Assembly (NCBI RefSeq): GCF_023721415.1 | Contig: NZ_JAMQVC010000002.1 | Coordinates: forward strand, 868,001-932,000 | DNA: 64,000 bases | Direction of reading: 5' to 3' | From: Galbibacter mesophilus | GTDB taxonomy: Bacteria > Bacteroidota > Bacteroidia > Flavobacteriales > Flavobacteriaceae | Shown here: positions 8,730-16,862 of the stretch, in pieces | Layout of the letters: each line of letters starts with the position of its first letter | Position numbering within the stretch: position 1 is the stretch's first letter | Translations under genes and position numbers: made by a program | Notes under the pieces: generated by a model | Seen by the model: only the letters and a program-made list of their open reading frames with translations | Database searches by the model: none | What the model was told of the DNA's origin: nothing

Positions 8730-10830
8730 CACCTAAACCCATTTTAGATTCCAATTCCTCCACACGCTTTAATAACGCATTAATCAACTGGTTCTCTTCT
8801 TCTAATTTTCTAATCTTTTTCTCTTGCTGAAGGGTATAAAGCGTAAGTTCTTCTATTTTGCGTAACAATTTGGCATCCATGTCACCCAGGGCGATACCAT
8901 ATTTTTCAATTTCTGAAGCACTCGGCACATTCATTAAATGTTTATGCTGAAGAATATGCTGTTCAACCTCTTCCAGCTTAGGAAGATGATACGCTTCTTC
9001 GAAAACGTAATCCGGCCAATTTCCTTGTAGCGCAACACGCACCTCCTCGGCAACAACATTTCCGGCAACTGCCAAGCGATAACCCAAAGTTGCTGTTGTT
9101 CCAATCCCTACATTGCCATTTGCGAAAAGATTGTTCGTTTCCCAATCCACTGATGGTAAATTTGCATTTTCACTGGTATAATCCACTATCCCTCCGGTAT
9201 TCCCTCCTGTGGTCGTAACCGATGCCGTGTTGCTCACCGTGGAAGTATTCCCAGCCGCATCATGCGCAAAAACCGTAAAGTCGTAAGTTGTTTCAGCGGT
9301 CAATCCATTCACCGAAAAATTTGTTGCTCCTCCGGTTAAGCCGATGCTAGCACCGTCCTGAAAAACTTCGTAATCCGTCACGCCAATATTATCTGTGGAA
9401 GCCGTCCAAGCTAACGAAGTTCCCGTAACCGTAGTTCCCGAAGCGGTAAGGTTGGTTATCGCTGTTGGCGCTTCCGTATCGGTATTGGAAAGTGTTGTTA
9501 CCGCAGCGGTATTGCTCACCGCCGAAGTATTCCCGGCCGCATCGAGTGCCAAAATCGTAAAGTTGTAAGTTGTTTCAGCAGTTAGTCCGTTGACTCCAAA
9601 ATTGGTTCCTCCGCCCGTTAAACCGATACTAACACCGTCCTGAAAAACTTCATAATCCGTCACACCTACATTATCCGTGGAAGCTGTCCAAGCCAAAGAA
9701 GTTCCCGAAGCAGTAGTTCCAGATGCAGAAAGGTCGGTTATCGCTGTGGGTGCTTCCGTATCGGTATTGGAAAGTGTCGTTACCGTTGCGGTGTTGCTCA
9801 CCGCGGAGGTATTCCCAGCCGCATCATGTGCTAAAACCGTAAAGTCGTAAGTTGTTTCAGCGGTCAATCCGTTGACTGTAAAATTGGTAACACCGCCTGT
9901 TAAACCAATACTCGCACCATCCTGAAAAACTTCGTAATCCGTTACACCAATATTATCCGTGGAAGCCGTCCAGGTCAAAGAAGTTCCAGTAGCCGTAGTT
10001 CCAGAAGCGGAAAGGTCGGTAATCGCTGTTGGAGATTCCGTGTCGGTGTTCGAAAGTGTTGTTACCGTCGCCGTATTGCTCACTGCGGAAGTATTCCCAG
10101 CCGCATCATGTGCCAAAACCGTAAAGTTGTAAGTTGTTTCAGCAGTCAATCCGTTGACTGTAAAATTGGTAGCCCCGCCTGTTAAACCGATGCTAACACC
10201 ATCCTGAAAAACTTCGTAATCCGTCACGCCAATATTATCTGTGGAAGCCGTCCAAGCCAACGAAGTTCCTGTAGTCGTAGTTCCCGAAGCGGCAAGGTCG
10301 GTTATCGCTGTGGGGGCTTCCGTATCTTGAGGAGCACTTGAAAATATACTTACATTATCAATCAATACCATATCACCAGAAATATTATTTCTAGAACTCG
10401 GACTCGTATAAACACGAATCGTGGCCGTATTGCTGTTGGCAGTGACGGTAAAATTGTATTCCGTCCAGTTGTTCGAACCAATACCCGTTGTATTAAAGCC
10501 GCTTAAACCAGACCAATTAGCAAAAGCAGGTGAAAAAGATTGTGCTCCCCGTTTTGCCCAAATTGAGATGTTGTATTCTTCGCCATTTACAACGCTAAAT
10601 GTATATTCCGCTACTCTACCGCTAGACACTCCCGTAGAAGTTATCTGCAAAGAATACGTTCCATTCTGCACATCCGTATCTATCGATTCGAGACTTGCAC
10701 CTGGATTCCATCCGTTAGTTGAGTTGGATTCATTTGTAATCGATACAGCATTGGCATGCGTATGCAAGTTTTGTGCATTAATGCTACCGTAAAATAGTGC
10801 TGACACTAAAAAAAAGTAAAAAGGTTTCAT
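8722..10830 (-). CDS. Secreted protein: CBM-like domain, four FnIII repeats, tail-fibre-like coiled-coil end
   Basis: 702 residues. A signal peptide (FFLVSALFYGSINAQ) is followed by a beta-sandwich of about 150 residues resembling a CBM4/9-type carbohydrate-binding module (GRVAEYTFSVVNGEEYNISI, then SGDMVLIDNVSIFS). Four fibronectin type III modules of 94 residues each follow, all starting near DTEAPTAITDL and sharing ASTDNIGVTDYEVFQDG. The end has NGNVGIGTTATLGYRLAVAG, typical of Bacteroidetes proteins with a phage-tail-fibre-like C-terminus, then a long Glu/Lys/Leu coiled coil. No T9SS signature is visible. It is first in the tyrosinase operon and overlaps it by 8 bp. It may be an adhesin or scaffold displaying or localising the tyrosinase; this is inference. 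Confidence 0.85.
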   Translation of the reverse strand: MKPFYFFLVSALFYGSINAQNLHTHANAVSITNESNSTNGWNPGASLESIDTDVQNGTYSLQITSTGVSSGRVAEYTFSVVNGEEYNISIWAKRGAQSFSPAFANWSGLSGFNTTGIGSNNWTEYNFTVTANSNTATIRVYTSPSSRNNISGDMVLIDNVSIFSSAPQDTEAPTAITDLAASGTTTTGTSLAWTASTDNIGVTDYEVFQDGVSIGLTGGATNFTVNGLTAETTYNFTVLAHDAAGNTSAVSNTATVTTLSNTDTESPTAITDLSASGTTATGTSLTWTASTDNIGVTDYEVFQDGASIGLTGGVTNFTVNGLTAETTYDFTVLAHDAAGNTSAVSNTATVTTLSNTDTEAPTAITDLSASGTTASGTSLAWTASTDNVGVTDYEVFQDGVSIGLTGGGTNFGVNGLTAETTYNFTILALDAAGNTSAVSNTAAVTTLSNTDTEAPTAITNLTASGTTVTGTSLAWTASTDNIGVTDYEVFQDGASIGLTGGATNFSVNGLTAETTYDFTVFAHDAAGNTSTVSNTASVTTTGGNTGGIVDYTSENANLPSVDWETNNLFANGNVGIGTTATLGYRLAVAGNVVAEEVRVALQGNWPDYVFEEAYHLPKLEEVEQHILQHKHLMNVPSASEIEKYGIALGDMDAKLLRKIEELTLYTLQQEKKIRKLEEENQLINALLKRVEELESKMGLGDE
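9205..10326 (-). repeat. Four tandem 282-bp units encoding near-identical FnIII modules
   Basis: The segment GGAAGCYGTCCARG recurs at 9397, 9679, 9961 and 10243, exactly 282 bp apart, and the flanking sequence is highly similar in all four units including at synonymous positions. 282 bp is 94 codons, so gain or loss of a unit keeps the frame. The near-identity implies recent duplication or ongoing homogenisation, and the copy number is likely to vary between strains. Confidence 0.97.
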
Positions 10831-11003
10831 GTTTTTGGTTGTTAGGTTTTACCATAACCGTAAGAAGACAGGAATCTTTTGGGGAAAGTATCTAAGTATA
10901 AAATTAGCCATTGTTGAAAGGGAATATCAGATAATTCCACCAAAAGCACCAATTTTCTTCAAAATACATAACACTCGACAAAACAGCTACTTACACCGTT
11001 AAA

Positions 11004-11093
11004 ATGCGAATGTTCGTCGCATTGGTACTTCCATTAACTTTAGCGATGTTTATTGCTTTTTATGGAACATTTTTTTTGCTACCCACCGATTAG
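11004..11093 (+). CDS. Possible 29-residue hydrophobic small protein
   Basis: ATG to TAG with no internal stop. The peptide begins MRMFVALVLPLTLAMFIAF and ends in a short polar LLPTD, so 20-plus residues are hydrophobic: one membrane span. It lies in the intergenic gap before the sugar transferase gene. Short T-rich ORFs often look hydrophobic by chance, and no ribosome-binding site helps the decision; conservation in relatives would be needed. Confidence 0.22.
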   Translation: MRMFVALVLPLTLAMFIAFYGTFFLLPTD

Positions 11094-11103
11094 CCTAACT
11101 TTA
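11076..11103 (+). promoter_or_regulatory. Candidate promoter of sugar transferase gene
   Basis: TTG at 11076-11078, a 17-base spacer, then TAACTTTA at 11096-11103, which matches seven of eight positions of the Bacteroidetes -7 box TANNTTTG. It would give a leader of about 55 nt before the ATG at 11164. The spacer is shorter than the usual 19-21. Confidence 0.35.
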
Positions 11104-11163
11104 GTTTTGATTAATAGCCAAGAATTTTAGTATTGAAAATCGTATTCAAAAAACTTCAAGAAA

Positions 11164-11769
11164 ATGTATTTACATTTTTTCAAAAGATTATTGGATGTTT
11201 TTATAGCATCCCTTGGCTTGCTTATTCTTCTACCGTTATTTATAGGGATTTGGCTGGCTCTGCTATTTATTAATGAAGGAAATCCTTTTTTCTTTCAGCA
11301 TCGTCCAGGAAAAAATGAAAGCATATTCAGACTTATAAAATTTAAGTCGATGACGGATAAAAAGGATAGCAACGGAAATCTTTTGCCAGACAAGGACCGA
11401 ATTACTCCTTTCGGTCAATTTATCAGAAAATACTCTTTGGATGAAATTCCGCAGTTGCTAAACGTTTTAAAAGGAGATATGAGTTTGGTTGGCCCAAGGC
11501 CTTTGTTAATTAGATATCTACCATTATACAACGATTTTCAGAAGAAAAGACACGCTGTAAAACCGGGTATTACTGGCTGGGCACAAGTAAATGGAAGAAA
11601 CGGTATTTCTTGGGATCAAAAATTTCATTACGATGTATTTTATGTGGAAAATCTAAGTTTTTTCTTAGATATAAAAATCCTCTTTCTGACATTTTTCAAA
11701 GTATTAAAAACAGAAGGCATTAATCAAAAAACCGGGGTTCCCATGGTTCCATTTACCGGTCAAAACTAA
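11164..11769 (+). CDS. Initiating sugar-1-phosphate transferase (PglC/WcaJ-type, small form)
   Basis: 201 residues, the size of single-domain PglC-like polyprenyl-phosphate phosphoglycosyltransferases. An N-terminal re-entrant membrane helix (FKRLLDVFIASLGLLILLPL) is followed by FQHRPGKNESIFRLIKFKSM (the PGxxxxxFxxxKFRSM-type motif), KYSLDEIPQLLNVLKGDMSL (catalytic Asp-Glu pair in LDEIPQ) and VGPRPLL. It transfers a sugar phosphate onto undecaprenyl phosphate at the inner membrane, the first committed step of glycan assembly. It is followed 12 bp later by an ATP-grasp gene. In many flavobacteria these two sit with the Wzc/DegT genes; here they are about 10 kb away from them. Confidence 0.94.
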   Translation: MYLHFFKRLLDVFIASLGLLILLPLFIGIWLALLFINEGNPFFFQHRPGKNESIFRLIKFKSMTDKKDSNGNLLPDKDRITPFGQFIRKYSLDEIPQLLNVLKGDMSLVGPRPLLIRYLPLYNDFQKKRHAVKPGITGWAQVNGRNGISWDQKFHYDVFYVENLSFFLDIKILFLTFFKVLKTEGINQKTGVPMVPFTGQN

Positions 11770-11781
11770 ATTAAACGAACA

Positions 11782-12870
11782 ATGGCTATTACAATTTTAA
11801 TAAATGGCGTTGGCGGCCCAACACCTAGAAGTATTGCTCGATCGCTGCATAAGTATGGCACCCAACCCTATAATCTTATTGGTACGGATATAAACCCAAC
11901 CGCGTACGGATTGTATCAAAAAGAGCTCTACCAAAAAACATATTTAGTGCCTCCTGCCGGCCATGATGAATATTGGGAAACCATCGAAAGTATCGTTAAA
12001 GAAAATGACGTAGAAATGGCCATTGTACAACCTGAGCATGAAGTTATTGAATGGGCCAAGTATAAAGAAAATGGTAATGAATGGCCGTGCAAAGCTTTTA
12101 TTCCTGAATATGGTTTGGTTAAAAACTTAATCAGTAAATCTTTAATGTCTTCTATTTTAAAGGACATTCATTTAGTTCCTCCTTCCGTAATTATTAATCC
12201 GAAGAAGATTGATTTCGACACCCTGGAAAACACATTACAATATCCTTTTTGGATTCGGTCGGCATCGGGTTCGAGCGGATTGGGTTCTTTAAAAGTAACG
12301 AGCAGGGATAGTTTGAAAACTTGGATAATGATAAATCCTAAGGTTGAAGAATTTATTGCAAGTTCATTCTTACCCGGTCGAAATCTGGCTTGTAAACTAC
12401 TTTATAAAGATGGGAAGTTGCTTCGCGCCGCTTGTGCGGAACGGGTAAATTATATAATGAGTAAAGTTGCTCCTTCTGGAATTACTGGCAATACCTCTTT
12501 TGGTAGGCTTTTAAACGAACCAAAACTAATAGAAAAATCCGATGAAGCTTTGCGATACCTCACCCAGAAAACCAATACCAAGCTAAATGGCTTTTTTACC
12601 GCAGATTTTAAAGAAGATAAAAACGGAACCCCCTTTATTACCGAAATCAACGTAAGAATGGTGGCTTTTAATTTATCCTTTGCGGCTGGTGGAGCCAACT
12701 TCAGTCAGGATATCGTGGACTTGCTTTCAGAAAAAAGTAATTTCGATTTTCAGTATAAAATGTACGAATCTGAAAAAGACCTTATTTTTTTAAGGGATGT
12801 GGATGCAGACCCCATTTTGATGAAAGAGAAAGATTTAAAAACGATGAATAAACTGGTTCAAATTGACTAA
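11782..12870 (+). CDS. ATP-grasp domain protein (carbamoyl-phosphate-synthase-like fold)
   Basis: 362 residues. The N-terminus ITILINGVGGPTPRSIARSL is a Rossmann-like pre-ATP-grasp domain. The central ATP-grasp part includes YPFWIRSASGSSGLGSLKV (glycine-rich ATP loop near residues 155-175), and TPFITEINVRMV near residue 290 holds the Mg-binding Glu-x-Asn. It follows the initiating sugar transferase in one operon. ATP-grasp proteins of this kind in capsule clusters are thought to join an amino acid or amine to a sugar or sugar acid, but the substrate of this one is unknown. Confidence 0.87.
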   Translation: MAITILINGVGGPTPRSIARSLHKYGTQPYNLIGTDINPTAYGLYQKELYQKTYLVPPAGHDEYWETIESIVKENDVEMAIVQPEHEVIEWAKYKENGNEWPCKAFIPEYGLVKNLISKSLMSSILKDIHLVPPSVIINPKKIDFDTLENTLQYPFWIRSASGSSGLGSLKVTSRDSLKTWIMINPKVEEFIASSFLPGRNLACKLLYKDGKLLRAACAERVNYIMSKVAPSGITGNTSFGRLLNEPKLIEKSDEALRYLTQKTNTKLNGFFTADFKEDKNGTPFITEINVRMVAFNLSFAAGGANFSQDIVDLLSEKSNFDFQYKMYESEKDLIFLRDVDADPILMKEKDLKTMNKLVQID

Positions 12871-12933
12871 AAGTTGATTATTTTCTTTTAATTTAGTGGT
12901 GCTTTTACTCCTCCAAACCCATAAATTTTGTTT

Positions 12934-14082
12934 ATGCGGTATCATTGCACCAATTTTTTTGTTAGCCTTATTTTTCTGGTAATTTCTGTTGCAGAAGGCC
13001 ACTGTCAAAAAAAACGAAAATTATCTTTTAGGGATTCACTGGATGGTAAATTTGACGTCAGTGAGTTTCTTACACACCCTGTTGGATTTATTCCTTTAAT
13101 ACAACCTATAACAGAACCTGCTCTTGGCGATATTGGTGTTATGGTCTCCCCTATTTTTATAAAACCTAATAAATATCAGTCGGAATCTAAATACGTTCCG
13201 CCAAATATTACTTCCATATATGCCACTTATACGGCCAACAAATCGTTTTTCTTTGGTGGTTTTCATAGTGCGCATCAAATTGAATTAGGATTTAAATATT
13301 CTCTAGCCATGGGTTACGGCTCTGTAAATCTTAATTTCTACCGAAACCTGCCCATAATTGGCGATAGTGAGTTTGAATTTAATTTTAAATCGTATCCCGG
13401 TTTTGGGTCGATTTTAAAACAAATTGGCAATTCTGAATTCTATATCGGTTTAGAGTATCTCTTTTTTAAAAGCGATGTTTCTCCCAAGTTTGATGGCCCT
13501 ATTCCACCTTTCGTAGAAACCAAAGACTTAGCTTCCACGATTAGCGCTCCGGGATTGGTGATAGAATACGACAACCGGGATAATATTTTCACTCCAGACA
13601 AAGGGCTTTACGTAAATACGAGTTATCACATAAATAGAGATTGGACCGGTAGTGATTTCAATTTTAACGATTTAATGATTACTGTTTTAAAGTATTTTCC
13701 TATTCGAGACAACTGGATATCTGGTTTCCGATTTCAGTCTGAATTTCAAAATGAAGGTGCTCCGTTTTTTGCCAAACCAGGTATATTTTTAAGAGGTGTC
13801 CCACGTGCGCGCTATCAGGGAAATTCTACGTATATGCTAGAAACTGAACAAAGATATGATTTTACCATGCGGTGGAGTGCGGTTGCTTTTGGCGGACTCG
13901 CAAAGGCGGTAAATGAGAATCAAAATTTTGGGAATGCTCAACTAGTTTATAATTACGGGACCGGTTTTAGATATTTAATTGCAAGAAAATTCAAACTTCG
14001 CGTGGGTATGGATTTTGCTTGGTCTAATGATGATTTTGGGTACTACATAACATTTGGAACTGCTTGGAATCAAAGAAATTAA
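12934..14082 (+). CDS. Outer-membrane beta-barrel protein, BamA/TamA C-terminal (surface antigen D15) type
   Basis: About 382 residues. The ATG at 12934 is preferred over a TTG two codons earlier. A signal sequence ends near EGHCQ. The mature part is a repetitive beta-strand protein with Bam-type features: VIEYDNRDNIFTPDKGLYVN (the DNRDNxxxPxxG motif of D15 proteins), IFLRGVPRARYQGNSTYMLE (the RG(V/Y)xxxRYxG motif of the sixth barrel loop) and a final strand YYITFGTAWNQRN. There are no POTRA domains, so it is a short, barrel-only member. Its cargo is not known; it may insert or translocate a protein or lipid across the outer membrane. It stands alone between the ATP-grasp gene and a lipoprotein gene. 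Confidence 0.85.
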   Translation: MRYHCTNFFVSLIFLVISVAEGHCQKKRKLSFRDSLDGKFDVSEFLTHPVGFIPLIQPITEPALGDIGVMVSPIFIKPNKYQSESKYVPPNITSIYATYTANKSFFFGGFHSAHQIELGFKYSLAMGYGSVNLNFYRNLPIIGDSEFEFNFKSYPGFGSILKQIGNSEFYIGLEYLFFKSDVSPKFDGPIPPFVETKDLASTISAPGLVIEYDNRDNIFTPDKGLYVNTSYHINRDWTGSDFNFNDLMITVLKYFPIRDNWISGFRFQSEFQNEGAPFFAKPGIFLRGVPRARYQGNSTYMLETEQRYDFTMRWSAVAFGGLAKAVNENQNFGNAQLVYNYGTGFRYLIARKFKLRVGMDFAWSNDDFGYYITFGTAWNQRN

Positions 14083-14218
14083 AAGGTTAAAACATTGTAT
14101 TTAACTTCAAACAAAAATATATTTAAGTCCTTTTTTTTACTATCTTCATTAACTGTTATGCTCCCCCTCCCTATTTTATTACCTAAAAAGTAAAGGCATT
14201 TTGAATGCCTATAATTTT

Positions 14219-15016
14219 ATGAACCACCTTAAAATGAATGTTATGAATAGTATATCAAAATTTAAACAAAGAAAAATAGCTGTTTTTTTAACGCTCGGCG
14301 TCTTTATCTTCGGAATTACAAGCTGTAAACAAACTAAAAAAGAGGAAACTACGGAGGAAATCGAAATTGAAAGTGCCGATGTTGTAGAAACTGATTCCAT
14401 GCCAGAAACCAATGCTTTACTGATTGATGAACATCAAATAAACAATATCCCATTGACTACATTGGCATCTTCTTCAGTTATAAACGACGAAGCTTCTATT
14501 ACTGAGGAAATTAAGGAGAATGAAAGCTATAGCGAATCCATGACGGAAGCACCGCCAGAATCGGACTATGAAGTGCATTCCACAGAACATTTGGATGAAC
14601 ATTTGGAAAATAATGGCTACGATATCTCTTCCGAAGAAATAACGATAACAGAAGCTATTATTCCAATTGATGAAACACAAACGCTTACTAGTTACACCAA
14701 GAAAGGAAAAGTTAAAGACTCTCTTCAAGTAATTAGCGACGGCGAGGGTAATATTGAACAAATTATTTTTACGCACAAGCACCATAAAGATATTTACGAT
14801 GTGCAAGCGGGAATGTCTGCCAAGGAAGTGAAAAAGTTGAGAAAGGAATTAAAACATATGATAAAGCACGGAAAAGTATTTCTATATGATGATACTTCAA
14901 ACATCATGTATTTGATGGATGCTAAGGATGCTGATGGAAACGAAATTACAGAAGGAGAAATAGATAGTATGTCCGTTCAAGCCATTATTTGGAAGGACAA
15001 AAAGAAAAGTAAATAA
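14219..15016 (+). CDS. Glu-rich lipoprotein of unknown function
   Basis: About 265 residues. Three in-frame ATGs (14219, 14234, 14243) precede the signal peptide; all are compatible with export, and an upstream TTG at 14201 is less likely. The hydrophobic core FLTLGVFIFGITSC ends in a lipobox cysteine. The mature part begins with a very acidic, Glu/Thr/Ser-rich stretch of about 120 residues, then a more ordered C-terminal half (IFTHKHHKDIYDVQAGM, KKLRKELKHMIKHGKVFLYD). The C-terminal half may be a folded domain, but its family was not recognised. A HAD-like lipoprotein follows after 31 bp. Confidence 0.75.
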   Translation: MNHLKMNVMNSISKFKQRKIAVFLTLGVFIFGITSCKQTKKEETTEEIEIESADVVETDSMPETNALLIDEHQINNIPLTTLASSSVINDEASITEEIKENESYSESMTEAPPESDYEVHSTEHLDEHLENNGYDISSEEITITEAIIPIDETQTLTSYTKKGKVKDSLQVISDGEGNIEQIIFTHKHHKDIYDVQAGMSAKEVKKLRKELKHMIKHGKVFLYDDTSNIMYLMDAKDADGNEITEGEIDSMSVQAIIWKDKKKSK

Positions 15017-15047
15017 TAGCATTTCTACTTACTTAAAACATAAAAAC

Positions 15048-16100
15048 ATGATTTCTGTTATCAAAAAAGCAACCTTTATCGTTTTGGCGTTTGTAGTATT
15101 TACTAACTGTGAATCCAAAAAAGAAGAAAAAGTTGAGGATACTGCTTCAGAAGTTGAAGTAAAAAAAGAAGAAGACCCACTACCCTCATGGAATGATGGT
15201 GACGTTAAGAAAAATATTATGGGCTACGTTCAAGATATTACCGACTCGAACAGTCCTAATTTTGTGGAGGAACAACATAGAATTGCTACGTTTGATAACG
15301 ACGGTACACTTTGGAGTGAAAAACCCATGTACTTTCAAGTCTATTTTATGTTCGACCGAATAGATGAAATGGCAAAAGAACATCCGGAGTGGAAAAACAA
15401 GCAACCTTATAAAGCTGTCCTTGAAAGAGATATGGAAGCCCTTAAAAAGCAAGGCATGAAAGGGCTCCTAGAGCTATTAATGACAACACATTCGGGAATG
15501 ACATCTACCGAATTTGAAGATATTGTATCACAATGGATTACTACTGCTAAGCATCCAGAAAAAGATAAACTGTTTACCGAATTGGTGTATCAACCAATGA
15601 TAGAACTTATTGATTATCTGGAAGCCAACGACTTTACCGTCTATATTGTTTCTGCGGGGGGAATGGATTTTATGCGTCCGTGGACGGAAAAAGCGTATGG
15701 TTTACCAAGAAATCGGGTTATTGGCAGCACTATTAAAACTGAATATGATTACAATAATGGCAAACCTGTTTTAAAAAGAAAAGCTGAAGTGGATTTTATT
15801 GATGACCACGCAGGGAAACCGGTAAGCATCTTTAAATATATCGGACAAAAACCGATTATTGCCGGCGGAAACTCTGATGGAGATTTGGAAATGTTGCAAT
15901 GGACGGACTCCAACGATTTTAAAAGCCTAAAAATCTACGTGCACCATACTGATTCTATCAGGGAATGGAGCTACGACCGAAATTCTATGGTTGGTAAATT
16001 TGATAAAGGACTGGATGAAGCCACAAAAAAAAATTGGACTATTATAGACATGAAGAAAGACTGGAAGGTTATTTATCCTTACCAACTTGAAGAGAAATAA
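15048..16100 (+). CDS. HAD-superfamily phosphatase-like lipoprotein
   Basis: 350 residues. A lipoprotein signal (LAFVVFTNC, Cys21) places it in the periplasm or outer membrane. HAD motif I is IATFDNDGTLWSE, with the nucleophile and acid at about D93 and D95. Motif II is YIVSAGGMDFMRP, and motif IV is AGGNSDGDLEML, which carries the Mg ligands. The fold resembles phosphoserine-phosphatase-like HAD proteins (long helical cap between residues 110 and 190). It should hydrolyse a phosphate ester outside the cytoplasm; the substrate is unknown. It lies downstream of another lipoprotein and three bases upstream of the VOC gene, suggesting an operon. Confidence 0.9.
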   Translation: MISVIKKATFIVLAFVVFTNCESKKEEKVEDTASEVEVKKEEDPLPSWNDGDVKKNIMGYVQDITDSNSPNFVEEQHRIATFDNDGTLWSEKPMYFQVYFMFDRIDEMAKEHPEWKNKQPYKAVLERDMEALKKQGMKGLLELLMTTHSGMTSTEFEDIVSQWITTAKHPEKDKLFTELVYQPMIELIDYLEANDFTVYIVSAGGMDFMRPWTEKAYGLPRNRVIGSTIKTEYDYNNGKPVLKRKAEVDFIDDHAGKPVSIFKYIGQKPIIAGGNSDGDLEMLQWTDSNDFKSLKIYVHHTDSIREWSYDRNSMVGKFDKGLDEATKKNWTIIDMKKDWKVIYPYQLEEK

Positions 16101-16103
16101 CCA

Positions 16104-16478
16104 ATGGAAAACATAAAATTTACCGGAGGGATTAATATTGCGGTAAAAATACCAAAATCCAAATACGAGAAAACCGTAGCCTTCTATCGTGATGTTTTGC
16201 AGTTACAGGTTACCGAAAAACCTATTGAAAACCCAACGGTTTCGCGAACGCATGAAGTTATATTCGGTCCGAATATCCTTTGGTTGGACTGTGTTGATAA
16301 TTATACCCATTCCGAAACCTGGTTGGAACTCCGAACGCCTGATGTAGAAAAGGCTACACAATATTTAGAATTGAACAATGTTCACACTTGCGATGAGCTA
16401 GAACAGATACCAGACGAAAACCATTGGATTATGGATCCCGCTGGTACTGTATTTATCCTTAGCAAAGAGAAAAGATAA
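16104..16478 (+). CDS. Glyoxalase/VOC-fold protein
   Basis: 124 residues, the size of a single two-module VOC protein. The N-terminal module has NIAVKIPKSKYEKTVAFYRD followed by an LQVTEKP segment; the C-terminal module ends DENHWIMDPAGTVFILSK, typical of glyoxalase/bleomycin-resistance/dioxygenase proteins. The usual metal ligands (H/E/Q) are only partly evident (His in SRTHEVIFG, Glu in TWLELRTP), so metal dependence is uncertain. It starts three bases after the HAD lipoprotein gene. The substrate is unknown. Confidence 0.85.
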   Translation: MENIKFTGGINIAVKIPKSKYEKTVAFYRDVLQLQVTEKPIENPTVSRTHEVIFGPNILWLDCVDNYTHSETWLELRTPDVEKATQYLELNNVHTCDELEQIPDENHWIMDPAGTVFILSKEKR

Positions 16479-16521
16479 TGTAAGCTTTCCAACCCATTGC
16501 TTTCGGTTATAAATGTCAATG

Positions 16522-16862
16522 GATAGGTTTAATAACCCTCCCGATACGTTACTAAACCTAAATTTCGGTATTTATTAGACCAAAAGACACGTTCTACAAC
16601 CTAATTTTTGCTGTTGAAAATACTTCTCAATAGGTTCAATAATCCTCCCGATACGTTAGTGAACCTAAAATTTGACATTAATTAGGCCAAAAAATCGGTT
16701 GCCCAACCTATTCTTCGGGTTGTCTGACTTCAACTGAGGTATTTTTGATGCCAAAAAATACGTTGACCGACCTAAATTTTTGTGTTTTTAACGTATACAG
16801 AACATTGTTTAACGTGTCTGTCGCGGCAAAAGACCGCAAGCGATAGGTTTTGTATTCCAACC
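16522..16862. repeat. Degenerate flank of the 43-bp array (locus 1)
   Basis: The words GATACGTT (16543, 16650), GACACGTT (16586), AATCGGTT (16693) and AATACGTT (16757) lie at multiples of about 21.5 bp. A GATAGGTT-like word sits exactly 21 bp before a GATACGTT three times (16522/16543, 16629/16650, 16842/16863). This is the same repeat family as the clean array to the right, but eroded and A/T-rich. Reading frames that cross it are not convincing genes. Confidence 0.75.

Larger units (their letters stand above)
10831..11163. other. Divergent intergenic region of 333 bp
   Basis: This lies between the start of the FnIII-tyrosinase operon (minus) and the sugar transferase (plus). It holds a possible 29-codon hydrophobic ORF (11004-11093) and a candidate promoter for the sugar transferase (11076-11103). 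No strong hairpin or repeat was seen. Confidence 0.6.

Noticed and set aside
8722-10830. Phage tail-fibre gene indicating a prophage
   Set aside because: Only the C-terminal end is tail-fibre-like; no other phage genes are present and the signal peptide marks it as an exported bacterial protein.
14209-14806. Antisense frames opposite the Glu-rich lipoprotein gene
   Set aside because: They mirror Glu/Thr codons of the sense gene and have no plausible start context or independent support.
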